The notes under the pieces were generated by a model that saw nothing but the letters and a program-made list of their open reading frames with translations, ran no database searches and had not been told where the DNA came from. Positions 34,446 to 45,288 of a stretch of 64,000 nt of DNA are shown here, in pieces (the first letter of the stretch is position 1; each line of letters opens with the position of its first letter). The stretch is from the NCBI GenBank assembly GCA_025093985.1, contig JACAAK010000004.1, positions 1 to 64,000 on the forward strand. The letters run 5' to 3'. The position numbers and the translations under genes were made by a program. Origin of the DNA: Calvatia gigantea. Lineage: Eukaryota; Basidiomycota; Agaricomycetes; Agaricales; Lycoperdaceae.

Positions 34446-35985
34446 ATGTCCAGAGGTCTCATTGCAGATGCTGGAGCCAACGAGCTCGGTTACTCGATGC
34501 TGAGTTTCGAAGGGTTGGGGATTCTGGAGATCGGGTTGTCTCTCAGCTATTTGTTATTCGGCGTTGTTATCAGCCAGTGCATTATTTACTTTCGACGGTA
34601 CTCTAGAGATGATCCAAAACCTTTGAGATATTTCGTACGCCTCTTGCATTACCACTGGAAGAGAACACTGACTTCTTTCCTGCAGGTCTCTACCGTATTG
34701 TAGGTCGTCGTCTATCAGCTACCTACTCAACTGAAGCTCCAAAGGTTCTTCGAATTCGCCCACTCTGCAGTAATATCGGGGATGGTTTATACCATCTCTA
34801 TCATATATCTGGCCCGTCCAGGACAGATCCCGCAAAACTCGTACTATTTAGTATTGGCTAATGTGCTCGAAACCATTATCGGCTTCCTTGTCCAGTCTTT
34901 CTTCGGTTACCGCGTCTACCGACTATCTCGGCAATTCAGGTTAGGCCTCGCGTGTTGGTCATTGGCTGCTACGAGGCTCGTACTGGGGATATGCGTTGCT
35001 GCAGAATCTTTTATCGATGTACCCAGGGTCCCGAACGGGGTTGAGTTAGTATTGAAGTTTGGGTGGTTGATTACGCTAGCATTTGGGATAGGTGCCCTGG
35101 TAGACGTTGTTATTGCGGTATTGCAGGTATGGTATTTGCGAGGAGCCGTGAAGAGGTTGCAAGATACCAGGTACGAACTCCCCACCTTGTCGTTTTATGT
35201 TTGTTCAATTGGTGATGTTATATATTCAAGGGCGCTTGCGACGTTAGAGAATGTTACGAATTGGTGTCTCCGTACGTAACCACCCGTGTCTATTTGTGAG
35301 CGATTGAATCGACGCTGTCCCGCGATACCAGAAACTGGACTTGTCACGAGGTGGGGGTTCGTTCACACCAAGAGAAGAACGGAACACTGATTAGCGAGCC
35401 TTACCTTTGGATGATGATAGCTTGGCCTCGGTACTAGTCATTATATGTGTCAGTGCTTCTCTCTTCTCAAACTAATCGCAAAACGTGACCACTGAGAAGT
35501 CCACTTTTTTTATAGTTCCAGCTTATGAACAACCGTGCGCCCCCTCGTCTTTGTGTTCGCGACTTCGTGGGTCTGCTGACAAAGGTTTTTTTTGGGGGTT
35601 ACTAGAGGTGTGGGTTGCGATTTACCTGGTGCTCGCAAAATGTACGCCCATTATTTCCATCCCCTGACGTACCCTACTGATAGGGACGAAGTATACACAA
35701 ATTCGTTACTGACTGCGTACGGCGTTTCCTCGTCTCGTTTTGGGAGGCGCGCTCATATCAAATATATCTTTTCCCTCCGCGTGTCCCCGTCTTCTTGTGT
35801 CTAGGTTACTCCTTCGGCCTCTAAGAGATGGTCCCCGAAATCCCGGCTTGAACGTCACCGGGAGGTCTCCATCCTCCATAGGAAGTAACAATGGGGCACA
35901 GTTCCCGACTCGGAGTATCGGTACGTGCTCGGTCTGTTGCATTTCGGAGATGAGGAGAATTTTCATGACGGGATGTGTGGAGTAG
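34446..35985 (+). CDS. DUF6534-like multi-pass membrane protein, copy 2
   Basis: Start at MSRGLIADAGANELG. Exon 1 (34446-34634) is followed by an intron ending TTGTAG at 34703; using the nearer CTGCAG acceptor would create an in-frame TAG. Further exons are about 34704-35170, 35231-35271, 35332-35350, 35421-35446 and a 3' part to about 35985. Hydrophobic segments: LGILEIGLSLSYLLFGVVIS, FAHSAVISGMVYTISIIYL, YYLVLANVLETIIGFLVQ, then a segment around ITLAFGIGALVDVVIAVLQV. These are followed by TGLVTSLASVLVIICV (after splicing) and WVAIYLVLAK. The order matches the seven-helix DUF6534 proteins that are abundant in mushrooms and have no known function. The 3' exon choice is the weak part of the model. 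Copy 3 (38065-39605) is nearly identical. Confidence 0.65.
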
Positions 35986-36194
35986 ATCGAAAAGAGACAG
36001 TGGTGGTTGCCTTATCCCCGACCCGCGGCGACAGTGATATGCCTGTAGGTTTCTTTTCACCGCTGCTACAAACTAAACTGGGATGATAGGCTCATGAGCT
36101 GTTGGATAGCTCAACCGCTCAGAAAACAGCCTCTCCCGAAATGTGCTGTGTGCTGTGACTATTTTTGACTTACATTACTTTTTCTTTCTTCCAA

Positions 36195-36542
36195 GTCCTC
36201 ACAGAATGTTGGCTCAAGTTCAATGTTATGAATCTTTGCGGACGACCGTCTGCATTCCTGTAACGCATCCCGTCCGTGACCCGGGGAAAGGGACTTCGCT
36301 GTATACTCCCGTGTCTTATACCGCAAACAATGTTCTCCACGTCTTAAGCTATCCCATGCAAGCGGCTCTGACAGAGTGGAATCCAAAAACGGCATCTGAC
36401 CTAGTCGCTCAAAGAGTGAACTGACTTTGGCAGCGACCTCACCACTTGTTGCTCCGGACACTATTATTCCGAGTGGAAGGAGCCAAACGATCGCGATGCA
36501 GAGAAGGCCAATGTACATTCCCGATGCGGATTTAGTGCTCAT
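36195..36542 (-). pseudogene. Uncharacterised Cys/Trp-rich protein, copy 3 (first exon only)
   Basis: Identical to exon 1 of copies 1 and 2, then cut at the U2/U3 junction. The frame runs to a stop at about 36159 in unrelated sequence (EERKSNVSQK). Confidence 0.8.
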
Positions 36543-36614
36543 GCGATGGTGTTCTGCTTCGTAGCTTGTTGGTTCACAACCAATGTCAGGTGGGGATGAA
36601 GGTGAGGGAAGGGA

Positions 36615-37153
36615 ATGGAGGCGAGTGGTTGGGAGAAGGGGCTGAGTTGGGTCACTAGAGTAAGAGATCGAGGTATGTCGTGCGTGATCGCGTGTTACTG
36701 GGAACCTTCTGGAGTGGTCTCGCTTCAGACAGAATGTTCGGGAGAATGGCCGATGATTATCGAAAACTCACAGATCTTGGTCGGTGGTCCGAGTGGCATT
36801 GGGATTGGGCGAGATATTGCAGGAATAGTAATCTGTGTCGTAGAAATGCATTTGTTGAGTATCACTCCTTGGAAAAGGAAGGAAGCGTCAGCAGTATGGT
36901 TGGTAAGAGAAACCGGCGGAAGCTTACCGAAAGCGAGCGTCGGCTGCCGAGCCGGATGTTGTGGTCACTCGGTGAAGTCCCATTCTTCGCTGTCGAGGCT
37001 GGGGGTCCGGTTGAACCAAGGGCAAAGAGAAGGGGCACACAACCCCAAGGTTACCCTACGGGCTGTTTTTCACTGCATAGACGTGCTGGTGGGAGAACCT
37101 TTGCGCATGGACGAAATGAGGTACCTCAAGCTAACTGGCTGAACCCGGAATAA
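36615..37153 (+). other. Third copy of the spacer open frames
   Basis: Counterpart of 29114-29652 in U3. Coding status unknown. Confidence 0.25.
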
Positions 37154-38064
37154 GTGATGTGTTTAATTTAGCAGCAACAAATAGCAAAAAGACCAAGGCA
37201 CGTTTGCGGAGACCAAGGCACGTTCGCGGGATCCAAGCCACCAGAACCCAAAGTTGGAAGTAGGTTCGTCGTAGTCGTTTTGGAATATGCGTACAACCGC
37301 GAGCTTTGCGTTATATGAACGGCCACAATGAGCAAGTAGCAGGGTCCTGGAAAAATCACGTGAAAGAGACGTGACTTTCGACCGAAAGGCTCTTGACAGC
37401 ACCCACCGCGATGTCGCAAATCCGTGGCTTGTCCGAAGGCTCGCAAAGGTAATCTATAGGTCACCAGGCCAACTGGTACACCCTTGATTGATACTGCTCA
37501 CTCGCTGCTTCTGCGACCATGTGTGCCCTTAGCGATGGCAAAAATATCCACCGGTTATCAACTTATCCCACATCCCGGAACAACCATATTCTGGTCGCCA
37601 GACACTCGGTGGGGGGTAACCACAGCGAAGAAAGGCGAAGCAAACTAACCTCTGAGAGAAAAAAATCCCTCAGTAGCACGTACGCGAGGGTCCGTATTCT
37701 GTTGCAGGAACACCTGATTTTACACTTGAGTACAAAGATTTCTGGATGTCGCTTTTCATGCCCGACCCCGACACCAATGCCCCCAAGTAGTGCCTTTGTT
37801 CTCGAAATGGGATTTGTGCCCAGAATGTATGGCCTCATATGACCGTGCTCTGGGAGAACACCCCCACTTTTTGAGAGCTACCAAGCACCTGCTGATGTCC
37901 GCTCAATTCATATTTGGGAGATCAATCGGCAACACCCTAATTCATCACCAATCCAACTTCACAACTTAAATACTTCGCGACATATAATTAATTTGACCAT
38001 AAGACACATATCATCGCAAGCACCCCCCAGGCCCCCGCGAGAGTGTACAACTGTTATCATCCCT

Positions 38065-39605
38065 ATGTCCAGAGGTCTCATTGCAGATGCTGGAGCCAAC
38101 GAGCTCGGTTACTCGATGCTGAGTTTCGAAGGGTTGGGGATTCTGGAGATCGGGTTGTCTCTCAGCTATTTGTTATTCGGCGTTGTTATCAGCCAGTGCA
38201 TTATTTACTTTCGACGGTACTCTAGAGATGATCCAAAACCTTTGAGATATTTCGTACGCCTCTTGCATTACCACTGGAAGAGAACACTGACTTCTTTCCT
38301 GCAGGTCTCTACCGTATTGTAGGTCGTCGTCTATCAGCTACCTACTCAACTGAAGCTCCAAAGGTTCTTCGAATTCGCCCACTCTGCAGTAATATCGGGG
38401 ATGGTTTATACCATCTCTATCATATATCTGGCCCGTCCAGGACAGATCCCGCAAAACTCGTACTATTTAGTATTGGCTAATGTGCTCGAAACCATTATCG
38501 GCTTCCTTGTCCAGTCTTTCTTCGGTTACCGCGTCTACCGACTATCTCGGCAATTCAGGTTAGGCCTCGCATGTTGGTCATTGGCTGCTACGAGGCTCGT
38601 ACTGGGGATATGCGTTGCTGCAGAATCTTTTATCGATGTACCCAGGGTCCCGAACGGGGTTGAGTTAGTATTGAAGTTTGGGTGGTTGATTACGCTAGCA
38701 TTTGGGATAGGTGCCCTGGTAGACGTTGTTATTGCGGTATTGCAGGTATGGTATTTGCGAGGAGCCGTGAAGAGGTTGCAAGATACCAGGTACGAACTCC
38801 CCACCTTGTCGTTTTATGTTTGTTCAATTGGTGATGTTATATATTCAAGGGCGCTTGCGACGTTAGAGAATGTTACGAATTGGTGTCTCCGTACGTAATC
38901 ACCCGTGTCTATTTGTGAGCGATTGAATCGACGCTGTCCCGCGATACCAGAAACTGGACTTGTCACGAGGTGGGGGTTCGTTCACACCAAGAGAAGAACG
39001 GAACACTGATTAGCGAGCCTTACCTTTGGATGATGATAGCTTGGCCTCGGTACTAGTCATTATATGTGTCAGTGCTTCTCTCTTCTCAAACTAATCGCAA
39101 AACGTGACCACTGAGAAGTCCACTTTTTTTATAGTTCCAGCTTATGAACAACCGTGCGCCCCCTCGTCTTTGTGTTCGCGACTTCGTGGGTCTGCTGACA
39201 AAGGTTTTTTTGGGGGGTTACTAGAGGTGTGGGTTGCGATTTACCTGGTGCTCGCAAAATGTACGCCCATTATTTCCATCCCCTGACGTACCCTACTGAT
39301 AGGGACTGAAGTATACACAAATTCGTTACTGACTGCGTACGGCGTTTCCTCGTCTCGTTTTGGGAGGCGCGCTCATATCAAATATATCTTTTCCCTCCGC
39401 GTGTCCCCGTCTTCTTGTGTCTAGGTTACTCCTTCGGCCTCTAAGAGATGGTCCCCGAAATCCCGGCTTGAACGTCACCGGGAGGTCTCCATCCTCCATA
39501 GGAAGTAACAATGGGGCACAGTTCCCGACTCGGAGTATCGGTACGTGCTCGGTCTGTTGCATTTCGGAGATGAGGAGAATTTTCATGACGGGATGTGTGG
39601 AGTAG
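38065..39605 (+). CDS. DUF6534-like multi-pass membrane protein, copy 3
   Basis: Same model as 34446-35985. Only a few base differences are visible, including an extra T near 39306 (GGGACTGAAG against GGGACGAAG), which may affect the splice acceptor or frame of the 3' exon. Function unknown. Confidence 0.6.
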
Positions 39606-39813
39606 ATCGAAAAGAGACAGTGGTGGTTGCCTTATCCCCGACCCGCGGCGACAGTGATATGCCTGTAGGTTTCCTTTTCACCGCTGCTACAAACTGGGAT
39701 GATAGGCTCATGAGCTGTTGGATAGCTTCAACCGCTCAGAAAACAGCCTCTCCCGAAATGTGCTGTGTGCTGTGACTATTTTTGACTTACATTACTTTTT
39801 TTCTTTCTTTCTT

Positions 39814-41920
39814 TTTCTTTGTGCCTTCTTTTTCCCGGAACATGAGTGGCTTCTCAAATCAGTCCGTCAATTCATCGGCGCCGAGCACCGATGTGAGGAA
39901 GTATGTGTGTGTATGTGCATGTTTTTCCGTCCCGAGGGGGGGGGGGGACATATCATGTAACCGAAAATGTATTTGTAGCGCCAATTGCAAGGGTTCTTCG
40001 AGTGAAAGCTTCTCGAAAAATGAGAAGCGACCATCAGACTGGTTTTGTAAGGATTAGGAAGGAATTACCGGCAGGGCCGGGGAATTAAAAAGTGATGCGT
40101 TGATGTAGCGCTGAAGGTACACCACAAATCGGTTGTACGCGACTACCAATCTCCTCTGGAACCGAGGCCGAAATTAGGGTGCATCCGTATCCGTAGCGGA
40201 TGGTGTGATCTGTGCGACGTATATCAGTGATTATCACGGTCATTAGAGTGGTGTAGTAGAGGGAGAAAAAGGTAGGCTGTGGACGGCGGAGTGAACGTGA
40301 TCGGGACGGTGTGAAGAATGAGTCAAGTACATTGTATTTGAATGTAGTACAGTGAGGTATAGGTAAGCTACATGCATTGGAATTTAAATGAGGCATCTAT
40401 TTATAGTGCTGGGATGCGACTCCAAGTTGAGGTGGGGAGGCAGTTGCGGACGTTTTACAAGAAAGGCAGCCCTGAGGATCCGACTTTGCTCCATTTGCCG
40501 GGCTGTACTTGAAACCATTGAGAGCATAAGCTGCGTGTATGGAGTTGAGATGAAAAGGTAGTAGTGCGCTTGAAGACTGCGATCATTAAGTACAAGGAGG
40601 ATGCATACGCATTGCGGAAGGAGGGACAGCTGCAGCATGGGTGGGGTTCCACAAAGTGGTGCAGTTGCGTAGAAGCGCAGTGGAGGATGACAGTACGTTT
40701 TAGGGTGTTTTGAGTGCCTCGGAGTTGGTTGGGGTTGGGGATCTGTACATACATGAAGTTTACGCGTTGCAGGTGTCGAGAAGAAGCTGGTCTGATGGAA
40801 GGACATGGACCTTGTTGGCGGGTGGTGGTGGTGGTGGTGGTTTGGTTCTTTACTTACTCGGTCTCTGCGCTTAGTGACAAAGGGGTGTTGTTGTGTGCCT
40901 CGAGTTTGCCGAGCCACGGCGGGGGGGGGGGGGGGGAGGGTATGATGCAATGATGGCAACCGGGAGGTTGTTGCCGTGATGCTTTTACTATGTATGCCCA
41001 AAAAAGTGGGGACGGAACTCGGGCAGGCGGATTAGCACGGTAGAGTTTTGGAGTTTTTCCCGTGAAGGAGGCTGTACTGGATTGAAAGAGCGTTAGGGAG
41101 AAGACGACGATATAGAACATAGCCTAAAGCTTGTGCTTCTAGGGATCTCGGGATCACGCTAAGCGGTGTGTGTAAATAGATTGTTCTTGCAAAGGGATTG
41201 AACTTGCCACAGGGTCAAAGGGCATTGAACGGGACGCCCTTTACGGCATAGACAGGAAGTCCGAAAGCGGGAGGATGGAAGTAAGTAATGACACGGCGGC
41301 CGTTGATGAAGGAGGATTGGTCAAGGTGAGGTAGAACACGTGTGCAAAATGTGGGGTAATGCGTTCATGGTTCGGGGGTTTGCAACCCGTATTATAGTTT
41401 TTGCTGACAGGTGGGCGGGTGAGTCGTGATTGGACAACGGACAGGCGTGGGAGGAGAGGCGGAGGAGAAAAGGGCGTCGGATGGCGAGATAAGCCGGGTC
41501 TAGAGAAGGAAATGGAATTCACAGGGAGAGACAAAAGAAGCTGTGCAGCCGAGGACATGAGCGGGAGTGAGGCGCAGACAGGCGGCTAAAAGGACATCAT
41601 ATGATGTTGGGAAATCTGAAAAGAAGGGGAAGATCGTGTGTGAAGGGGAGATAATTCCGGGTGAGGAACACACGAGGGGTGCTGCGAACGTGTGGGCAGT
41701 GCTAGAAGACTTGTCTACAAATAATCCTACAGCCTCCGCTCTGTCGGGACGGGCGGGCAAGCGAACGACGATATGCCGTTTATGGCAGTGGTGTCGGCCA
41801 CGAGGCAAGAGTGTGACGCGGACGGTGCCGAGATGTGTGGGGATGTGACTTTGTCACAATACGCGCACTTATCAAAGGAAGGGACTGGGAGTTTCTTTCT
41901 CCAAAGGCCCACTGACTGAC
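39814..41920. other. No gene assigned
   Basis: A short two-exon plus-strand model (39842-40056, MSGFSNQSVNSS... to ...WFCKD) can be drawn but is weak. Minus-strand frames at 40380-41120 are interrupted by His and Pro runs from GTG/GGG tracts; the piece at about 40455-40700 looks somewhat protein-like (VEPHPCCSCPSFRNAYASS) but I could not build a gene. G-tracts occur at 39939 and 40920. Confidence 0.35.
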
Positions 41921-41921
41921 G

Positions 41922-44375
41922 ATGGACAATACTGACGACGCAGATCATCCACACTCTCAGCTTATGACTTTACTCAATGAATCCTACAAGGATTCTGAAA
42001 ATCTTCGCAGGGAACTAGCAGCAACAAAGAAACGCGCAGAAAAAACAGAACGCCTTCTCCTTGCTCTCCAGACTGTCCAGCAGGCTTCAGCAGATGTATC
42101 CTCTTCCTCTGGACAATCTCCCGATGTCACTCGACTACTAATGGATTACGAGGATCGTCTCTCTCGAGCAGAGCGCGCTAGGGATGAGGCAGAGTCCCGC
42201 AAACGCGCGATCCAGGAACACTGGCTCTCCTTCGAACGCTATCTCTCCCTCATCGAACACCGGGCCCAAGATGCCCGCTCCAGCTTTGCCCGGGTGATGT
42301 CTGGGGACATCACTCCTCTCTCTTTACCCGCTCTGACCCCATATACAGTACGCCCTTTTCCTTGTTATTTGCCGTGTTGGCTCAGTCACCCTTCCTTTTG
42401 TAACCTCTCCCATAGGGTCAACCCTCCGCACAGCCATCCACTCCCCAGCTTATTCTTCGGACCCCGACATGGACTCGTCTTTCAAAGCCGCCAGCCAAGG
42501 GCAAACGAACCAGATCGACGCGCTAGCCAGCTGAGCCTTTTTCTCTTTGGGCACTCCTGATGGAAGACCTCCTCCTCATTCTTCCCATACCACCTATCGC
42601 CCATTTGTAATCCCCCAAAATTTAACATACGTCGTCACCTCTGTCCAACTGGTGAGAAACCCCCTCCCCACATAACCCAGAAATCCATCTTTCCTCCACC
42701 AAATGCTCTTCAAGCTATCAGAAATCAAGCCCCTCGACGGCCTTTGCCATCCAAACCTCCATGCCAACTCAATTGATTTTCACCATGCTTACCAATACCC
42801 GCTTCCAACCCAGAGCAGCATAACATGTGCTTCTGCCCACTCGAATTCCGCCAGGCGATCACTTTAGTCTTACCACTTCACACAGCCTTCATGTGCCACC
42901 CTGAGGCCCTGGATCTTTTGGTGTACAACCTATCATTACTTTTGAAGTGATTTGGCCCTGGAAGAATTGTCAGTCCGGTAGAGGTGATGGTGGGCTAGGG
43001 GTGCAGAGGTGGAACCGTTATGGGCGGCCACCACGATTGGAAAGTTGCTATTGAAGTCGACCCTAGGAAATTATCGCCTTCCGAGGTAAGAAGGAAATAT
43101 GTAAGTCCTGACCGCAAGAGAGCCTGCCTACCGTAGAGCATTCCGCCTACCATCGAGTGTAAAGGATATGCGAAGTAATTTCCTGGACGATAAAGGGGCA
43201 ATTTTGAGACATGCGACCCGGCCATGGCCCGGAATGTTGTGATAGGTAATTCTGATTACCGAGAATTTAAGGACTGAAACCTCACTAGTACGATTAAGTG
43301 AACCGCAAAGACGGAAGGATTACAATCATCTTGCAATGATTAGAAAAATGGACAGACATAAATTAGGAAGGGCCGCCGCTATCCTGACCCTGTGCGTTTT
43401 CTCCCATCACCAATCTGATGCTTCAAGAAGATGCTGATCCTTCCTCCCCACAAGGCGTATCCAGCCCATTTGTCTAATTCCTATGAAGAGTATCGCGTCC
43501 GCCGTGAGCCTCGCATGATCCGACCTGGTGGAGGACATCCCCGTTCCCGTAGTCATTCATCCGAAAAATCCATTTCTTCGGTGGACGAAATGCTCTTACA
43601 AGCTACTGCAGGAGAATCGAATGGCACTGCGAATGGAACTCAGGGTCGTCCAAGACCACATAGCCATTCTCAAACAATGCATCCACCGAATGCTTACTGA
43701 CCCAGGCTGGGTCCTGCAAAAACGTGGAGACTTCCGCAGGCTGACCTGTAGATGCGTAGATTGATTTGGACTCATCTGTCCAAAAACCCTCTCACCCGGG
43801 TCCAGTTAACATGTGCTTCTGCCCACTCCAACCTTTTCCTCCTATGGACAGCAGTAAGTTTAGGTCGTTTCCACTTGACTACAGCCTTCATTCCAGCTCC
43901 TCGCGCACCCTCTTTTCGCGCGGATCACGGGCTCGCAATAACAATAATAATGGTTGGGGGCATTGAGCCTTGCGAGAGGTGATGAGGCAACCGAAGCTAG
44001 GCTAATAGGGAAGGTATATTAGGCGGACAAGAATTGGAACGTGGACTTGTTTCGTTACTTAGTGGGGATGGTAAATATGAGAGTCGATCGAAAAGCACCA
44101 GTTCCCCCCGTCCAGGTAAGCGACCATTGGCGAGCAGGATAAGCGCAAAGGTGTAAGGACATAGGAGTAATTGCTGAGAATAAGACCCATCATAATCCCC
44201 GGAACGGTCTGTGATAGGTCAGTTCTGATGTACCCGTGAGGAATCCTTAAACTGACGACCCTGCGCTAAGGTGCCGGAAGAAGATGAAGCGGGTAGAGAG
44301 GCGGGGTACGTTGGAGCAGCAGCTCGCAAATGCAAACGCGAACACACTTGGAAGGACAGGATCCCATGTAGTGGT

Positions 44376-44411
<36 letters not shown>

Positions 44412-45036
44412 ACCGCAACCGCATCCTTCAGAGAGGAGTCTACAACGGTCGGATACGGTGCTCACGCATCAGTCTCAAAGCCAGGGTAACAACGGTGGTC
44501 AAATGAGCTTTCGGTCGGTGATGGGTTCGTCAACAAGTCCCGGAAAGGTTGGACGTGCCATGAGTCCACCTCCTGCGATAGCTTCATTGAAGGACGATGA
44601 CGAAAATGTCAGTCGCCATAGTCGCTCAAGCTCGAGGAACGGACGACCTGTGTCCAAGCACCAGCACCAGCACCAGCACCAACACCAACAGCACCAGTCA
44701 CCACAGCACCTCACCGTCCCTTCTAAGCGATCACCGTTGGCATCGGGATCTGTATCAGGAGACGGCAAGGATCCGTCACCGATTGGGAGGGTCGAGGTAG
44801 ATGGAGAGACAGATGCTGATGCCGAAGCAGAGGTTGATGCAGACGCCGAGGCAGACGGAGATAATGAAGAATACGAGATCGAGGATGACGAAGATCCTCC
44901 CCCACGGCGTAAAGGTCGGGATGTAAAACGGGCAGTACGGGAGGCCGATGAGGAGTTGCTGGAAGCGGTGGATGCTGCAGAGGCGAATAGCAACAGCTCA
45001 CACGTTGGTGGACGACGATATCACGACGAGGACTGA
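41922..45036 (+). CDS. Uncharacterised coiled-coil, Q/S/P-rich and acidic protein
   Basis: Exon 1 (41922-42347) encodes 142 residues that are mostly helical coiled coil: SQLMTLLNESYKDSENLRRE, KKRAEKTERLLLALQTVQQ, DYEDRLSRAERARDEAESRK. A 68-nt intron leads to GQPSAQPSTPQLILRTPTW (42416 on). Protein-like pieces follow at about 42550-42650 (FGTPDGRPPPHSSHTTY), 43470-43700 (RSRSHSSEKSISSVDEMLLQ) and 43766-43966. The last exon (about 44284-45036) has a poly-Gln run, a Gln/His repeat, an acidic Asp/Ala/Glu repeat and a basic end (RRKGRDVKRAVREADEELLE). Intermediate splice sites are not solved, and a 1-kb internal duplication (42.7-43.26 against 43.7-44.26 kb) complicates them, so this could be two genes. 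Composition suggests a nuclear or scaffold protein; no family recognised. Confidence 0.5.
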
Positions 45037-45288
45037 CCTGTTATGCATTGCTGTCGATTGTATACCCACGCATTATCGAGGATTATACGCATGTACACTA
45101 TTAAACCACCATAAACGGAGTGATAAATGAGGAGCATCACGTGATTACTGAATATGGATGACTCTGCATCGACTGCACCGACGACCAACACACCTTGCTC
45201 ATCGACCACGACAACGACAACGAACTTTTGGTCTGGCATTGACTTGCTCTGACCGACTTATACTACTTTCGCTACAGCTATCTATTCT

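Larger units (their letters stand above)
31149..36194. repeat. Segmental duplication unit U2
   Basis: Matches U1 over 31149-35028 and U3 over 32576-36194. It is the only unit with both gene A (all exons) and full-length gene C. Differences from U1 are mostly single-base insertions between 31.2 and 32.5 kb. Confidence 0.9.
36195..39813. repeat. Segmental duplication unit U3
   Basis: Matches 32576-36194 almost perfectly, with an offset of 3619 bp. The left junction falls after a TTTCTTTCTT pyrimidine run at 36182-36194, and the right end is in a similar run at about 39798-39830. Short shared pyrimidine tracts at both ends may have mediated the exchange. Confidence 0.9.

Noticed and set aside
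39842..40056. Small two-exon gene ending ...RPSDWFCKD, reminiscent of a lipopeptide pheromone precursor
   Set aside because: Only two residues follow the Cys, so there is no CaaX box, and no pheromone receptor gene is nearby. The intron contains a poly-G run and the model is weak.
44247..44993. Long minus-strand frames opposite the poly-Gln exon (poly-Cys and Ser/Ala-rich)
   Set aside because: They are shadows of the CAG and GA-rich repeats of the plus-strand exon.
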